Below are positions 15,067-23,199 of a stretch of 30,847 nucleotides of DNA, in pieces. The translations under genes and the position numbers were made by a program. Source of the DNA: JBFLXN01 sp040755715 [NCBI: Candidatus Edwardsbacteria bacterium] (GTDB lineage Bacteria > Edwardsbacteria > AC1 > JBFLXN01); contig JBFLXN010000009.1 in NCBI GenBank assembly GCA_040755715.1, forward strand, positions 1 to 30,847, given 5' to 3'. Under the pieces are notes generated by a model. The model had not been told where the DNA came from, did not search any database, and was given only the letters and a program-made list of their open reading frames with translations. Position 1 is the stretch's first letter; each line of letters begins with the position of its first letter.

Positions 15067-15095
15067 TTGACAAAAAATTTCTGGTATGGTAAAAT
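15067..15095 (+). promoter_or_regulatory. Sigma70-type promoter for the methyltransferase operon
   Basis: TTGACA (15067-15072), a 17-bp spacer and TAAAAT (15090-15095), just after the terminator. It leaves a leader of about 90 nt before ATG 15193. The leader holds a GAGG-preceded ATG at 15146 that opens a 17-codon frame ending in a TGA that overlaps the methyltransferase start (15194-15199 area). Confidence 0.65.
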
Positions 15096-15192
15096 TAAAT
15101 AGATTAAGCATGAGAAAAAACCGTAAAAAGTAAAGAGGAAATGCAATGCTGTGGAAAAATTTCGAGTCAGAGAAATTTTACAAGGTTAGCTT

Positions 15193-15840
15193 ATGTTGAA
15201 GTACAAAAAAATAAAAGAATTGATTGAACAAGAAGGGAAAAATCGCTTTTGGTCTCTTTCCAAGTATGAAGATTGGACAGAAGATATTCTCTCTCATGCC
15301 TGTGGATTTGTATTGGACTTAGGTTGTGGAGATGGTGTATATAGCCGTGAAATTGCGAAGCGCCATCTAAAGACGGTTTCGGCTGACCTTTCCGAGATGA
15401 AATTGAGGGCCCTCAGAGGCCTCTCTAACTCCTATTTGGTGGCTTGTTCTGCGTCAGAAATTCCCTTCAAGAATAATGTATTTGATACAGTTTTATTTCT
15501 TGAAGTTCTTGAACATCTACCTTCTCATCTGATGCAATATCAGACCTTCAAAGACATAAAACGTGTGCTTAAGCACGGCGGGCGACTTATTCTTTCCACT
15601 CCCAACAAACCTATATACCGCTTGATGACTAAGATGTGGTATGTTTTAAGGGGGCAAAAACCAGATTCTACACATTTTACAGAATTGAACTATAGACAAC
15701 TTCTTTTTATAGTGAGAAAATACTTTGAGATTATTTATCAACGAGGAAAATTCGGCTTGCTAAAGAACAAGAGATTTCAAAGAATGATAGGCAAATTTCC
15801 CAAAGTGTGTTACGATATTCTTCTTGTGTGTAAAAAATGA
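15193..15840 (+). CDS. Class I SAM-dependent methyltransferase
   Basis: A 215-residue methyltransferase with motif I VLDLGCGDGVYSREIA (about residues 38-53), an acidic residue ending motif II (VSADLSEMK) and VLFLEVLEHLPSH, as in the Methyltransf_11/UbiE-like group. The substrate is unknown; in a glycan region a sugar or lipid acceptor is plausible. It starts the operon behind the promoter at 15067. Its TGA overlaps the ATG of the next gene (ATGA). Confidence 0.85.
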   Translation: MLKYKKIKELIEQEGKNRFWSLSKYEDWTEDILSHACGFVLDLGCGDGVYSREIAKRHLKTVSADLSEMKLRALRGLSNSYLVACSASEIPFKNNVFDTVLFLEVLEHLPSHLMQYQTFKDIKRVLKHGGRLILSTPNKPIYRLMTKMWYVLRGQKPDSTHFTELNYRQLLFIVRKYFEIIYQRGKFGLLKNKRFQRMIGKFPKVCYDILLVCKK

Positions 15841-16679
15841 AGACCGCCTCAATTAAATTGTTAAAAGATTATTTTTCTAAAAGACCCGATGTCTTAATGG
15901 CCTTTATTTTCGGCTCTTATGCAAAAGGACACCAGATGCAAGAATCTGATTTTGATGTAGCAGTCTATCTTAGAGGTAGAAGGAGAAGTATTGAGGGTGA
16001 TGAAGAGATAGATGACGAAAAAGAGAGCGAAATATGGTTTGATGTGGTAAATATTGTAAAGAAGGATGTTGATTTAATATGTCTAAATAATGCTCCGGCT
16101 TCTTTGGTCTCTCAGGTGATAAAAACAGCTATCCCTTTGATAATAAAAGATAAAAAATTATACTGGGAGATTTATTTAAAAGCAAGCTTGGAAACAGAGG
16201 ATTTCTTAAAGTTCGCGGTTGATTTTTGGAAGATCAAAAAAAGGGCTAAATCTTTAACTAAGGAAGAGAAGAGCAGATTATTAGTGAGGATAGATTTTTG
16301 GGAAGGTCAAATAGAAGAACTTTTCAGATTTCGCAATTTAACTTTCAAAGAATATCAAGAAGATATAGACAAAAGAAGAATTATTGAAAGATGGGCAGAG
16401 AATATTATTAATGCTACCATAGATATAGCTAAAATAATTCTGGCATCAGAAAAGAAGAGCATGCCAAGAACATATGAGGAAGCACTACAAAATTTTGGCA
16501 TTTTTGCCGGGCTAACCGAAAAAGAGGCAAAAAGACTTTCAAGATTTGCTAATTTAAGAAATATTCTGGCCCATGAATATTTAGACATTCTCTACCACAA
16601 AATTCAAAATTTCATTAAGGAAATTCCAACATTATATAAGAAAATCTCTAATTTTTTGGAGAAATATCTAAAAGCCTAA
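15837..16679 (+). CDS. MNT-HEPN single-chain toxin-antitoxin fusion
   Basis: In the usual two-gene system MntA (nucleotidyltransferase) AMPylates and neutralises the HepT HEPN ribonuclease. Here both parts are one 280-residue chain. Residues about 1-110 carry the MNT motif GSYAKG...ESDFDVAV, with the third acidic residue in VDLICL; residues about 140-270 are a HepT/DUF86-like helical domain with the active-site RNILAHEY (Rx4HxY), including the Tyr that is the AMPylation target in the characterised system. All key residues look intact. It overlaps the methyltransferase stop by four bases, so it is co-transcribed with surface-glycan genes. Confidence 0.85.
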   Translation: MKTASIKLLKDYFSKRPDVLMAFIFGSYAKGHQMQESDFDVAVYLRGRRRSIEGDEEIDDEKESEIWFDVVNIVKKDVDLICLNNAPASLVSQVIKTAIPLIIKDKKLYWEIYLKASLETEDFLKFAVDFWKIKKRAKSLTKEEKSRLLVRIDFWEGQIEELFRFRNLTFKEYQEDIDKRRIIERWAENIINATIDIAKIILASEKKSMPRTYEEALQNFGIFAGLTEKEAKRLSRFANLRNILAHEYLDILYHKIQNFIKEIPTLYKKISNFLEKYLKA

Positions 16680-16698
16680 TAAGAGGAATGCCGTCAAA

Positions 16699-16878
16699 AT
16701 GATAAGACATAAGAAAGGATTTAGTGAAGAATTGAACAAGTTCTTTCAATTAATCGTGGAGTTTAGAAAGGACAAGACTTTTATACCAAAAGGCGTCCTT
16801 AGATTTAAGACCTTTGCAGAGGCTGAAAAATGGCGATACAAGATGCTCCGGGGGAAGAAACCCGACCGCCAACAATAG
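16699..16878 (+). CDS. Small basic protein paired with a nucleotidyltransferase
   Basis: A 59-residue basic protein: MIRHKKGFSEEL, then FIPKGVLRFKTFAEAEKW and a lysine/arginine tail. The GV-RFKTFEEA-W pattern is familiar to me from small proteins encoded before nucleotidyltransferase genes, so a partner or antitoxin role is likely but unproven. AAGAGG lies about 12 bases before ATG 16699. It overlaps the next gene's called start by 49 bases in another frame, implying translational coupling or a later start for that gene. Confidence 0.6.
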   Translation: MIRHKKGFSEELNKFFQLIVEFRKDKTFIPKGVLRFKTFAEAEKWRYKMLRGKKPDRQQ

Positions 16879-17321
16879 ATGACCTAGTGGCTGTCTGTAG
16901 GAGACTCAATGAGGAAGGTGTAAAATATGTCCTTATCGGTGGTTTTGCCATGAACTACTATGGGTTTCCAAGAGCTACAGAAGATATAGACTTGCTGGTA
17001 GAACCTTCGGAAGACAATATCTCAAAAATCAAAAATGCCCTCTCATTCTTACCTGATAATGCTGTTAGGGAAGTCGCTCTTGATGATGTAAAGAAATATG
17101 CAGTCATAAGGGTGGCAGATGAAATTGCGATAGACTTGCTAAAAAGTGCCCGCGACATAACCTACGAAAATGCAGGAATAGAATATTTTGAATTTAGAGG
17201 GGTACGGATTCCTATTGCAAATATCGCTACGATGATAAAGAAAAAACAGGGGATAAGACCCAGAGATAAAGAAGACCTCGCATTTCTTATGACTGTATTA
17301 GAGGACGAAGGGCAAAAATGA
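16830..17321 (+). CDS. Nucleotidyltransferase (AbiEii / DUF6036-like)
   Basis: A 163-residue nucleotidyltransferase with the polymerase-beta-type core YVLIGGFAMNYYG ... ATEDIDLLV (Gly-Gly, then DxD) and a later acidic residue in EIAIDLL. It ends with the helical RPRDKEDLAFL common to AbiEii-like and minimal nucleotidyltransferase proteins. Probably half of a toxin-antitoxin or abortive-infection pair with the 59-residue protein before it. The start is uncertain: the first 14 residues after ATG 16830 overlap the preceding gene, and family members usually begin near TIDDLVAV. Its TGA overlaps the ATG of the next glycosyltransferase. Confidence 0.75.
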   Translation: MAIQDAPGEETRPPTIDDLVAVCRRLNEEGVKYVLIGGFAMNYYGFPRATEDIDLLVEPSEDNISKIKNALSFLPDNAVREVALDDVKKYAVIRVADEIAIDLLKSARDITYENAGIEYFEFRGVRIPIANIATMIKKKQGIRPRDKEDLAFLMTVLEDEGQK

Positions 17322-18418
17322 CCGAACTGAAGGTCGCCTTTATCAATGACCAACCACAAACAAGCGGCACCGGGGCATACGCACATAATCTCTTTACTAA
17401 ATTACAGAGAATAGGTGAGATAGATCACCTCTTTCTTAACTTTAAAGAAAAAACCTTGGAAAATCGGAATGAAAATATATTTAAAATAATAGATAAAACT
17501 TGGTTTTTACCTTTGATTGACAGTAAACCACTCTTCTGGAAACGCATTATAAATAAAATTCCTCCATACGATGTTTGTCATTTTACCAGTCAGAATATGT
17601 CGTTTCTTCTGCGCCAGGGTAAATTCAGCCCGGCAGTGATTACCTGTTTGGATATAATTCCCCGCATAATGCCAAATAGTTTCTGGGAATATTATGCGAG
17701 AAGATACCTCTATTCAGGCCTTAATTGTGCTCAAAGAATCATAGCCATTTCAGAACACACGAAAAAAGATTTAATCAAATATTTTTCTATCCCTGAAGAA
17801 AAAATAATTGTAGTTTATTTAGGAGCAAATGAAAATTTTAAGCTGAGAGACAAACACTGGGCAAGAGAGAAATTAAATCTACCACTAAATAAAAAAATCA
17901 TTCTCAATGTCTCTGCCAGATACAGAAGAAAAAATGTAAAGACAGTGATTAAAATATTCCATCGGATACAAAAGGAAATTCCGGATACAATTCTTTTAAG
18001 AGTGGGTTCGGAAAGAAGAGAAAATATTAAATTAGTAGAGAGTTTGGGGATTAGTGATAAGGTTATTTTTGCTCAGAATGTTTCTTCAAAAGATTTTCCT
18101 TTTTGTTATAACGCCAGTGATGTCTTGTTGTTTCCTTCTCTATATGAAGGTTTTGGGTTGCCACCGTTGGAGGCGATGGCTTCAGGCTGTCCGGTAATTG
18201 CTTCCAATACTACTTCTCTGCCAGAAGTCGTGGGAGATGGTGGGATTTTACTTGACCCTATGGATATTGAGGGGCTGAAATCTGCAACCGTAAGGGTATT
18301 GATAGATAAAGAAATTAAAGAAGAACTGATTGCGAAAGGGTTGAAGAGGGCAAGTAAATTCAGTTGGGAAAAGACCGCCGAGGAGACATATCGGGTGTAT
18401 GAAAAGGCTGTTGTTTAG
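17318..18418 (+). CDS. Family 4 (GT-B) glycosyltransferase
   Basis: A 366-residue GT4 enzyme, cytoplasmic, using a nucleotide-sugar donor. The N-terminal half has [20 protein letters not shown] and [13 protein letters not shown]; the donor half has [41 protein letters not shown] and the two Glu of the Ex7E motif. It overlaps the nucleotidyltransferase by four bases and is followed by a flippase-like membrane protein, which fits surface-glycan assembly. Specificity unknown. Confidence 0.9.
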   Translation: MTELKVAFINDQPQTSGTGAYAHNLFTKLQRIGEIDHLFLNFKEKTLENRNENIFKIIDKTWFLPLIDSKPLFWKRIINKIPPYDVCHFTSQNMSFLLRQGKFSPAVITCLDIIPRIMPNSFWEYYARRYLYSGLNCAQRIIAISEHTKKDLIKYFSIPEEKIIVVYLGANENFKLRDKHWAREKLNLPLNKKIILNVSARYRRKNVKTVIKIFHRIQKEIPDTILLRVGSERRENIKLVESLGISDKVIFAQNVSSKDFPFCYNASDVLLFPSLYEGFGLPPLEAMASGCPVIASNTTSLPEVVGDGGILLDPMDIEGLKSATVRVLIDKEIKEELIAKGLKRASKFSWEKTAEETYRVYEKAVV

Positions 18419-18468
18419 AGGTGGAAGAGAAAGAAGGTCTTTCATCCAACATCTTTGAGGTGAAAAAC

Positions 18469-19368
18469 ATGAAACTCAAGGTTATCAAGAATTTAATTGG
18501 AATAATTGTTATTATAATAATATTTTACTTCATGGGAAAAACATTGTATCAAAGCTGGCATCAAGTTCCTTTTGGTACACTTAAGTTTAATTTCATCTCT
18601 ATAATTTTTTCTTACGGCTTCTTTGCCCTAGCTGTTATTCCCGGAGTTTCGGGATGGAAGTTGACAATGGAATCCATTGGAGGAAACTTAAGCTTCAGAA
18701 AATCCATGTGGACACTGGGAGCCTCTCAACTGGCAAAATATATACCAGGACATTTTTGGGCGATTGGTGGAAGAGCATACCTTTGTCGCAAAGAAGGAAT
18801 TCCAGAAATAAAAACAACTCTGGCTTCCATTATGGAAATGGGAATATGGCTCATTGCTGGACTGATAGTTTTTTTTATCTCAATTCCATTCTGGAGAGGA
18901 ATTACTCTACCGAAAAATATTTATTTCTTTCTGCTATTCATCCCCTTAGGGCTTATGTTACTTCATCCAAGGGTCTTCACCAGTATAGTTAATTTTGGAC
19001 TAAAGAAGCTAGGAAGAAAGGAGAGAAGCGTCAATCTTAGTTATTGGGGAATGTTGAAGATACTCGGTATTTTTGTGATTTCCTGGATTCTTCAAGGTTT
19101 CGCATTCTACTTTTTGATTCTTTCTATACACTCTCTTTCTTTTGATAAGACCCTTAGTGTTATAGGAATTTATAGCGGTGCTTGGGCAATCGGCTTCTTG
19201 AGTTTCATTACACCGAGTGGTCTGGGAGTGAGAGAAGGCGTCTTGACATTTCTTCTTAAAGGTTTTATCCCCTTGCCTATTGCTATTCTGATAGCATTCC
19301 TGGCTAGAATCTGGACAACAATTTTTGATGTCGCTTTTGCTCTAATCTCTTGGCGTGTTGGGCACTGA
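18469..19368 (+). CDS. LPG-synthase-TM-type integral membrane protein (UPF0104)
   Basis: A 299-residue inner-membrane protein with about seven or eight hydrophobic segments. It resembles the lysylphosphatidylglycerol synthase transmembrane family without a catalytic domain: LAKYIPGHFWAIGGRAYL near the first third and FLSFITPSGLGVREGVLTFLL near the end (landmarks). Such proteins often accompany GT clusters and are suspected lipid-sugar flippases. The frame opens at GTG 18421, but I choose ATG 18469, which has GAGGTG six bases upstream and gives a normal N terminus. Confidence 0.85.
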   Translation: MKLKVIKNLIGIIVIIIIFYFMGKTLYQSWHQVPFGTLKFNFISIIFSYGFFALAVIPGVSGWKLTMESIGGNLSFRKSMWTLGASQLAKYIPGHFWAIGGRAYLCRKEGIPEIKTTLASIMEMGIWLIAGLIVFFISIPFWRGITLPKNIYFFLLFIPLGLMLLHPRVFTSIVNFGLKKLGRKERSVNLSYWGMLKILGIFVISWILQGFAFYFLILSIHSLSFDKTLSVIGIYSGAWAIGFLSFITPSGLGVREGVLTFLLKGFIPLPIAILIAFLARIWTTIFDVAFALISWRVGH

Positions 19369-19481
19369 TAGGTGTAATGCTTCTAATAGTAAAGTCTGAA
19401 CGGTTAATGATAAATGATGAAAGGTGAAATGTAGGTGAATCCTGATATTCCTGGGGACAAACTTCAAAGGAGGAAGATAGT

Positions 19482-19724
19482 ATGTTAACAGAATACATCG
19501 GTGCTGCGATGAGAAAAGCTAAGTATGAAATTCTTCCTGACGATAACACATTTTATGGGGAAATTCCCGGCTTTGATGGTGTCTATGCAAATGCTGACAC
19601 CCTTGAAGCATGTCGTAGTGAATTGGAAGAGGTTTTGGAAGAATGGATTTTCTTTAGGATGTCTCGTAACCTGCCGTTACCAATAGTTAATGGAATAGAA
19701 CTAACAATCAAGGAAGTAGTCTAA
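19482..19724 (+). CDS. hicB: HicB-type antitoxin
   Basis: An 80-residue HicB-like protein with the partial RNase-H fold typical of the family: KYEILPDDNTFYGEIPGFDGVYANADTLEAC and a helix LEEVLEEWIFF. HicB binds HicA and usually represses the operon. A strong AAAGGAGGA lies upstream. HicB comes before HicA here, and its TAA overlaps the hicA ATG (TAATG). No C-terminal DNA-binding domain is evident, so this is the short form. Confidence 0.85.
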   Translation: MLTEYIGAAMRKAKYEILPDDNTFYGEIPGFDGVYANADTLEACRSELEEVLEEWIFFRMSRNLPLPIVNGIELTIKEVV

Positions 19725-19943
19725 TGCCTCACTTTGGACCTATAAAGAGAAGAGAAGTTGATACATTATTTGAAAGTTTTGGGTTTTGAGGGTCCTTATT
19801 CTGGAAGAAAACATCAATTTATGATTAAGGGCGCAGTCACCTTACGACTTCCCAATCCTCATCAAAGTGATATTGGCAAAGAATTACTTTCCAGAATTCT
19901 TAAGCAAGCAAAGATTGATAGAGAAACATGGGGGAAACTCTAA
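19724..19943 (+). pseudogene. hicA: HicA mRNA interferase with a single-base frameshift
   Basis: From ATG 19724 the frame reads MPHFGPIKRRE and then leaves the family (stop about ten codons later). The next frame, from 19758, reads LIHYLKVLGFEGPYSGRKHQF and continues to QAKIDRETWGKL, a standard HicA dsRNA-binding-like fold with the catalytic His in GRKHQF. Dropping one base at about 19757 joins the two into a normal 70-plus-residue HicA. So the toxin is inactivated by a +1 insertion, or this is an assembly error. An internal TTG at 19758 could give a truncated product. Confidence 0.85.
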
Positions 19944-20061
19944 CTAATGGTTTATACTATAAACAATTTCTGTTCACTCCTATGTCTTCCGCTATTAGGC
20001 CTTAGCTTCGCTTTGGGAAAGGCACGGAGTTGATGAATCATAGACTCGTCTCTGAGGAACT

Positions 20062-22554
20062 ATGACTAAGAAGAGAAGGAAAGAGAAACAAAGAAAACGT
20101 TTAGAGAATTTAGAAGAGAAAGAGCCGAAGTTTTTCCCTAAGAGTTGGTTTTTTATTCTTCTCCTCTTAGTCCTTTCTCTTCTTCTCTTTCTCCCTTATC
20201 TCACCGGAGCAAAGATGCTCTTTGGCACTGATTGGTTGAGTGGAGGATATAGTGGGCGAAGACTGACAGCAGAATTGACAAAAGAATTTCATCAATTACC
20301 AATGTGGAATCCTTATGTCTATAGCGGTCAGCCGACTGTTGCTGGCTTCGCCGCTGACTTTTTCTATCCCACCGCACTTTTTCGCCTCTTCATTCCGACC
20401 CATATCGTCTGGACCTATACCTTCATCATCCATCTATTCCTGGCGGGATTGGGAACCTATCTATTCCTGAAGGAACTCAAACTTGGACTTCTCCCTTCGT
20501 TTTTTGGGGCGATTGCTTATATGTTCACCGGATTTTTAGTTTCACACACTTACGCTGGGCATGACGGAAAACTAATCTGCGAATGTTTGTTTCCCTTAAT
20601 GCTCTTCTTCCTGCACAAAGGATTGACTAAAGGGAAATTCCGCTATTTTATCTTTGCCGGAGCAATGTTGGGACTCTCCTTGCATTCTGGGCATCTACAG
20701 AGCGCCTATTATTCAGGTCTTGTTTCCTTCGTCTATTTTCTATTTTATCTCTGGCAAAAACGAAAAGAAAAGAAGACTTTCAAACTTATTCTCTCTTACG
20801 GCTTAATGATTGTGATTATGGTTGGTATTGTGGCAATCTACTATTTTCCCATTTACGCCAATCTCAAATATGGTGCCAGAGGAGAAGCCAAAGGATACAC
20901 CTACGCTGTCTCTTGGTCCATGCCATTGGTAGAAATTTTTGATTTGATTACTCCGGATTTTGTTGGAGTCTTAGATAATTATTGGGGACCCAATTATTTT
21001 AAATTACATCTCAGATATTTAGGTATTCTGCCTTTAATCTTGGCGATAATCGCTATTTTCTATAAATGGAAAGAATCAAAAGTTAAATTCGTTTCTTTCC
21101 TCGGATTATTTGCCTTGTTAATGGCTCTCGGCGGCTCAACCCCATTTTATAGGATTCCTTATTACCTACTTCCTGGCGTCAAAATGTTTCGCTCACCAGA
21201 CTTAATCTTTTTTGTCTTTGCCTTTTGTCTAAGTGTATTGGCGGCTTTTGGCTTGGAATTCCTAATCGGAGGTTTCTCTCCGAAGACTTCCGAAAAAGAG
21301 AAGAAGAAATTGAATTCTTGGTTAATTTTTTTCACCATTGGCTTTTTCTGTTTACTTCTTATCTTTATTGTTGCCAAAGATGGCATCATCAATATCTTGA
21401 CAAATCATTATGAGCCACTCTTTCGTTCTCTCTACGGTGAGGGGGGGGCAGGAGAGAAGATGCAAAATTTGCTCAACAATTATCCCACATTTCTTAATGG
21501 ATTTGCCAAAGCCTCATTGCTCGTATTGATAAATGTAATCCTTCTGCTTCTGCTCTTATCTAAGAAACTTAATCTGCGTCTCTTCACTGTTATCACCATT
21601 CCGCTTCTTCTTTTTGACCTGTGGAGTTTTGATTTAAAGTTTATTAAGCCTCATCCTCGCCCTGATATTGCCTTTGTCCCTGATGAAGTTGCTAATTTCT
21701 TAGAGAAAGACAAAGTAGGGGCGTTAAATTTAACGCCCGTACTCTATCGGGTCTTTCCGATGCATTATCAAAATTACGAACTGGCTCTGCGGTACAGAAT
21801 GCAGTCTGCCGGAGGACATTTAGCCAATCCTTTACAGAGATATCAGGATTTTATCGGGGCAGAAAAATCTGTGATGTTTCAGGCACCGAATTTAATGTCC
21901 AAAAATTTTCTCAATCTCTTAAATGTCAAATATATTATTAGCCTTCCCTTACCTGAGGATACCACAAGGTATGATGAAAGAAGCCGGGGAATTATCCGGA
22001 ATCTCAAGGCATTTTTTAAGGATTTTCCCTTAGCCTTTCAGGGTAGAGAGTTCGCCATTTATGAGAATGAAAATTATTTACCTAGAGCATTTATTGTGCC
22101 AAATTATGAGGTTATTCCCGAAACAAAGAGGCTCATTATGCGATTGAAAGAGCCAGATTTTGACCCGCATAAGTCCGTGCTTTTGGAAGAAGAGCCAGCG
22201 GTGAAGCTTTCCGGAGAAGCCACTGGTTTAGCTGAAGTGGAAAAATTCTCACCGAATGAGATTTTAATCAAAGCCAATCTCAGTGCTTCCGGATTTTTAG
22301 TCTTGAGCGAAAATTTCCATCCTGACTGGAAAGCCTATCTAGACCAGAAGAGAGTAAAAATTTATCCTGCCTATCATACCTTAAGAGCCATTTATTTAGA
22401 AGGCGGAACCCACAAAGTTCGTTTTGTTTATGATTCTATTTATTATAGAATCGGCAAAGCCGTCACCATTATTACTCTTTTAATCTTGGTGGCAGCTTTC
22501 CTTAGGACTCTGAGGCCTTCTAAACAGCTTAGGAAAATGGAGCAACCGCAGTGA
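20062..22554 (+). CDS. YfhO-family polytopic membrane protein
   Basis: An 830-residue inner-membrane protein. After a basic start (MTKKRRKEKQRKR) it has about a dozen hydrophobic segments and GT-C-like features of YfhO proteins: FGTDWLSGGY, QLPMWNPYVYSGQPTVAGF, FLVSHTYAGHDGKL and FRSPDLIFF, then a soluble beta-rich end (ENENYLPRAFIVPNYE; HPDWKAYLDQ) and a final helix. YfhO proteins are implicated in adding sugars to surface polymers from lipid-linked donors; the polyprenyl-phosphate glycosyltransferase at 23200 could supply one. GAGGAAC lies just before ATG 20062. A 20-bp perfect palindrome (21719-21738) is translated as VGALNLTP near residue 555. Confidence 0.88.
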   Translation: MTKKRRKEKQRKRLENLEEKEPKFFPKSWFFILLLLVLSLLLFLPYLTGAKMLFGTDWLSGGYSGRRLTAELTKEFHQLPMWNPYVYSGQPTVAGFAADFFYPTALFRLFIPTHIVWTYTFIIHLFLAGLGTYLFLKELKLGLLPSFFGAIAYMFTGFLVSHTYAGHDGKLICECLFPLMLFFLHKGLTKGKFRYFIFAGAMLGLSLHSGHLQSAYYSGLVSFVYFLFYLWQKRKEKKTFKLILSYGLMIVIMVGIVAIYYFPIYANLKYGARGEAKGYTYAVSWSMPLVEIFDLITPDFVGVLDNYWGPNYFKLHLRYLGILPLILAIIAIFYKWKESKVKFVSFLGLFALLMALGGSTPFYRIPYYLLPGVKMFRSPDLIFFVFAFCLSVLAAFGLEFLIGGFSPKTSEKEKKKLNSWLIFFTIGFFCLLLIFIVAKDGIINILTNHYEPLFRSLYGEGGAGEKMQNLLNNYPTFLNGFAKASLLVLINVILLLLLLSKKLNLRLFTVITIPLLLFDLWSFDLKFIKPHPRPDIAFVPDEVANFLEKDKVGALNLTPVLYRVFPMHYQNYELALRYRMQSAGGHLANPLQRYQDFIGAEKSVMFQAPNLMSKNFLNLLNVKYIISLPLPEDTTRYDERSRGIIRNLKAFFKDFPLAFQGREFAIYENENYLPRAFIVPNYEVIPETKRLIMRLKEPDFDPHKSVLLEEEPAVKLSGEATGLAEVEKFSPNEILIKANLSASGFLVLSENFHPDWKAYLDQKRVKIYPAYHTLRAIYLEGGTHKVRFVYDSIYYRIGKAVTIITLLILVAAFLRTLRPSKQLRKMEQPQ
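21715..21738 (+). repeat. Short GGGCGTTA palindrome translated within the YfhO-like gene
   Basis: GGGCGTTAAATTTAACGCCC at 21719-21738 is a perfect 20-bp palindrome, preceded by GTAG and followed by GTAC. It encodes VGALNLTP, identical to the insertion in FtsY (about 7650-7673), in the same frame, in an unrelated protein. Confidence 0.88.
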
Positions 22555-22560
22555 TTTTCC

Positions 22561-22590
22561 TTGACAAACTTTTGTTTTATTTGATATTCT
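22561..22590 (+). promoter_or_regulatory. Sigma70-type promoter for the AbrB/RelE module
   Basis: TTGACA (22561-22566), an 18-bp spacer and TATTCT (22585-22590). An AAGGAGG at 22614-22620 precedes ATG 22630. Confidence 0.6.
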
Positions 22591-22629
22591 TACTTTTGGA
22601 AAGTAAGATTTCTAAGGAGGAACACTAAT

Positions 22630-22902
22630 ATGTCGTCAGAGATTATGATAACCAAGGTTTCTTCTAAGGGTCAAATTACCATTCCTTTAAAAATCAGAGA
22701 GACTCTCCATATCAAGGACCGAGGTGATATTGTGGGGTTTCAGGTCACTAAACAAGGAGTATTGCTGAAACACTTGGAATTAACGGTTCCGGAAGAAGAT
22801 TTTACCCAAGAAGAATGGGCAAAATTAGAGAGACTAGCAAAGCGAAAAGGTAAACCACATACTAGTGCCAAGAAATTTCTAAAAGAGTTGGAGAGACTTT
22901 GA
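22630..22902 (+). CDS. AbrB/MazE-type antitoxin
   Basis: A 90-residue protein with an N-terminal swapped-hairpin AbrB DNA-binding domain (ITKVSSKGQITIPLKIRETLHIKDRGDIVGF) and a charged helical tail (AKKFLKELERL) likely to wrap the toxin. It should autorepress the operon from the promoter at 22561. The stop overlaps the toxin's TTG start by three bases. Confidence 0.88.
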   Translation: MSSEIMITKVSSKGQITIPLKIRETLHIKDRGDIVGFQVTKQGVLLKHLELTVPEEDFTQEEWAKLERLAKRKGKPHTSAKKFLKELERL

Positions 22903-23180
22903 AAATCCGATATCAATCTAAGTCTTCTTTTGAGCACACCATAAAAAGACTCGGTTTTGAAAGAAAGTCCAAGGTCAAAGAAGCCGTTCGCAAATTGGTA
23001 GTCTTCTTTGAGACAGGGGAAAAATCTAAAGGGTTAGGGCTTAAAAAACTGCGCGGTGATTTTTGGGAAATTAGAACTGACCTAAAAGATAGAATTATAT
23101 TTAAATTCAAGCGGGATTTGGTAGAATTCATAATCGTTGGCAATCATCAAGAGGTTAAAGAATATCTCAAAAATATTTGA
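22899..23180 (+). CDS. RelE/ParE-family toxin (intact)
   Basis: A 93-residue basic protein with the RelE-fold pattern: N-terminal helix pair (FEHTIKRL ... VKEAVRKLVVFF), then LKKLRGDFWEIRTDLKDRIIFKF and a final strand FIIVGNHQEVKEYL. This is probably a ribosome-dependent mRNA interferase or its relative. It begins at a TTG overlapping the antitoxin stop (TTGA). Of the conventional toxins in this window it is the only one with no visible lesion. Confidence 0.82.
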   Translation: MKIRYQSKSSFEHTIKRLGFERKSKVKEAVRKLVVFFETGEKSKGLGLKKLRGDFWEIRTDLKDRIIFKFKRDLVEFIIVGNHQEVKEYLKNI

Positions 23181-23199
23181 GACACTAAAGCGAGGGAAA

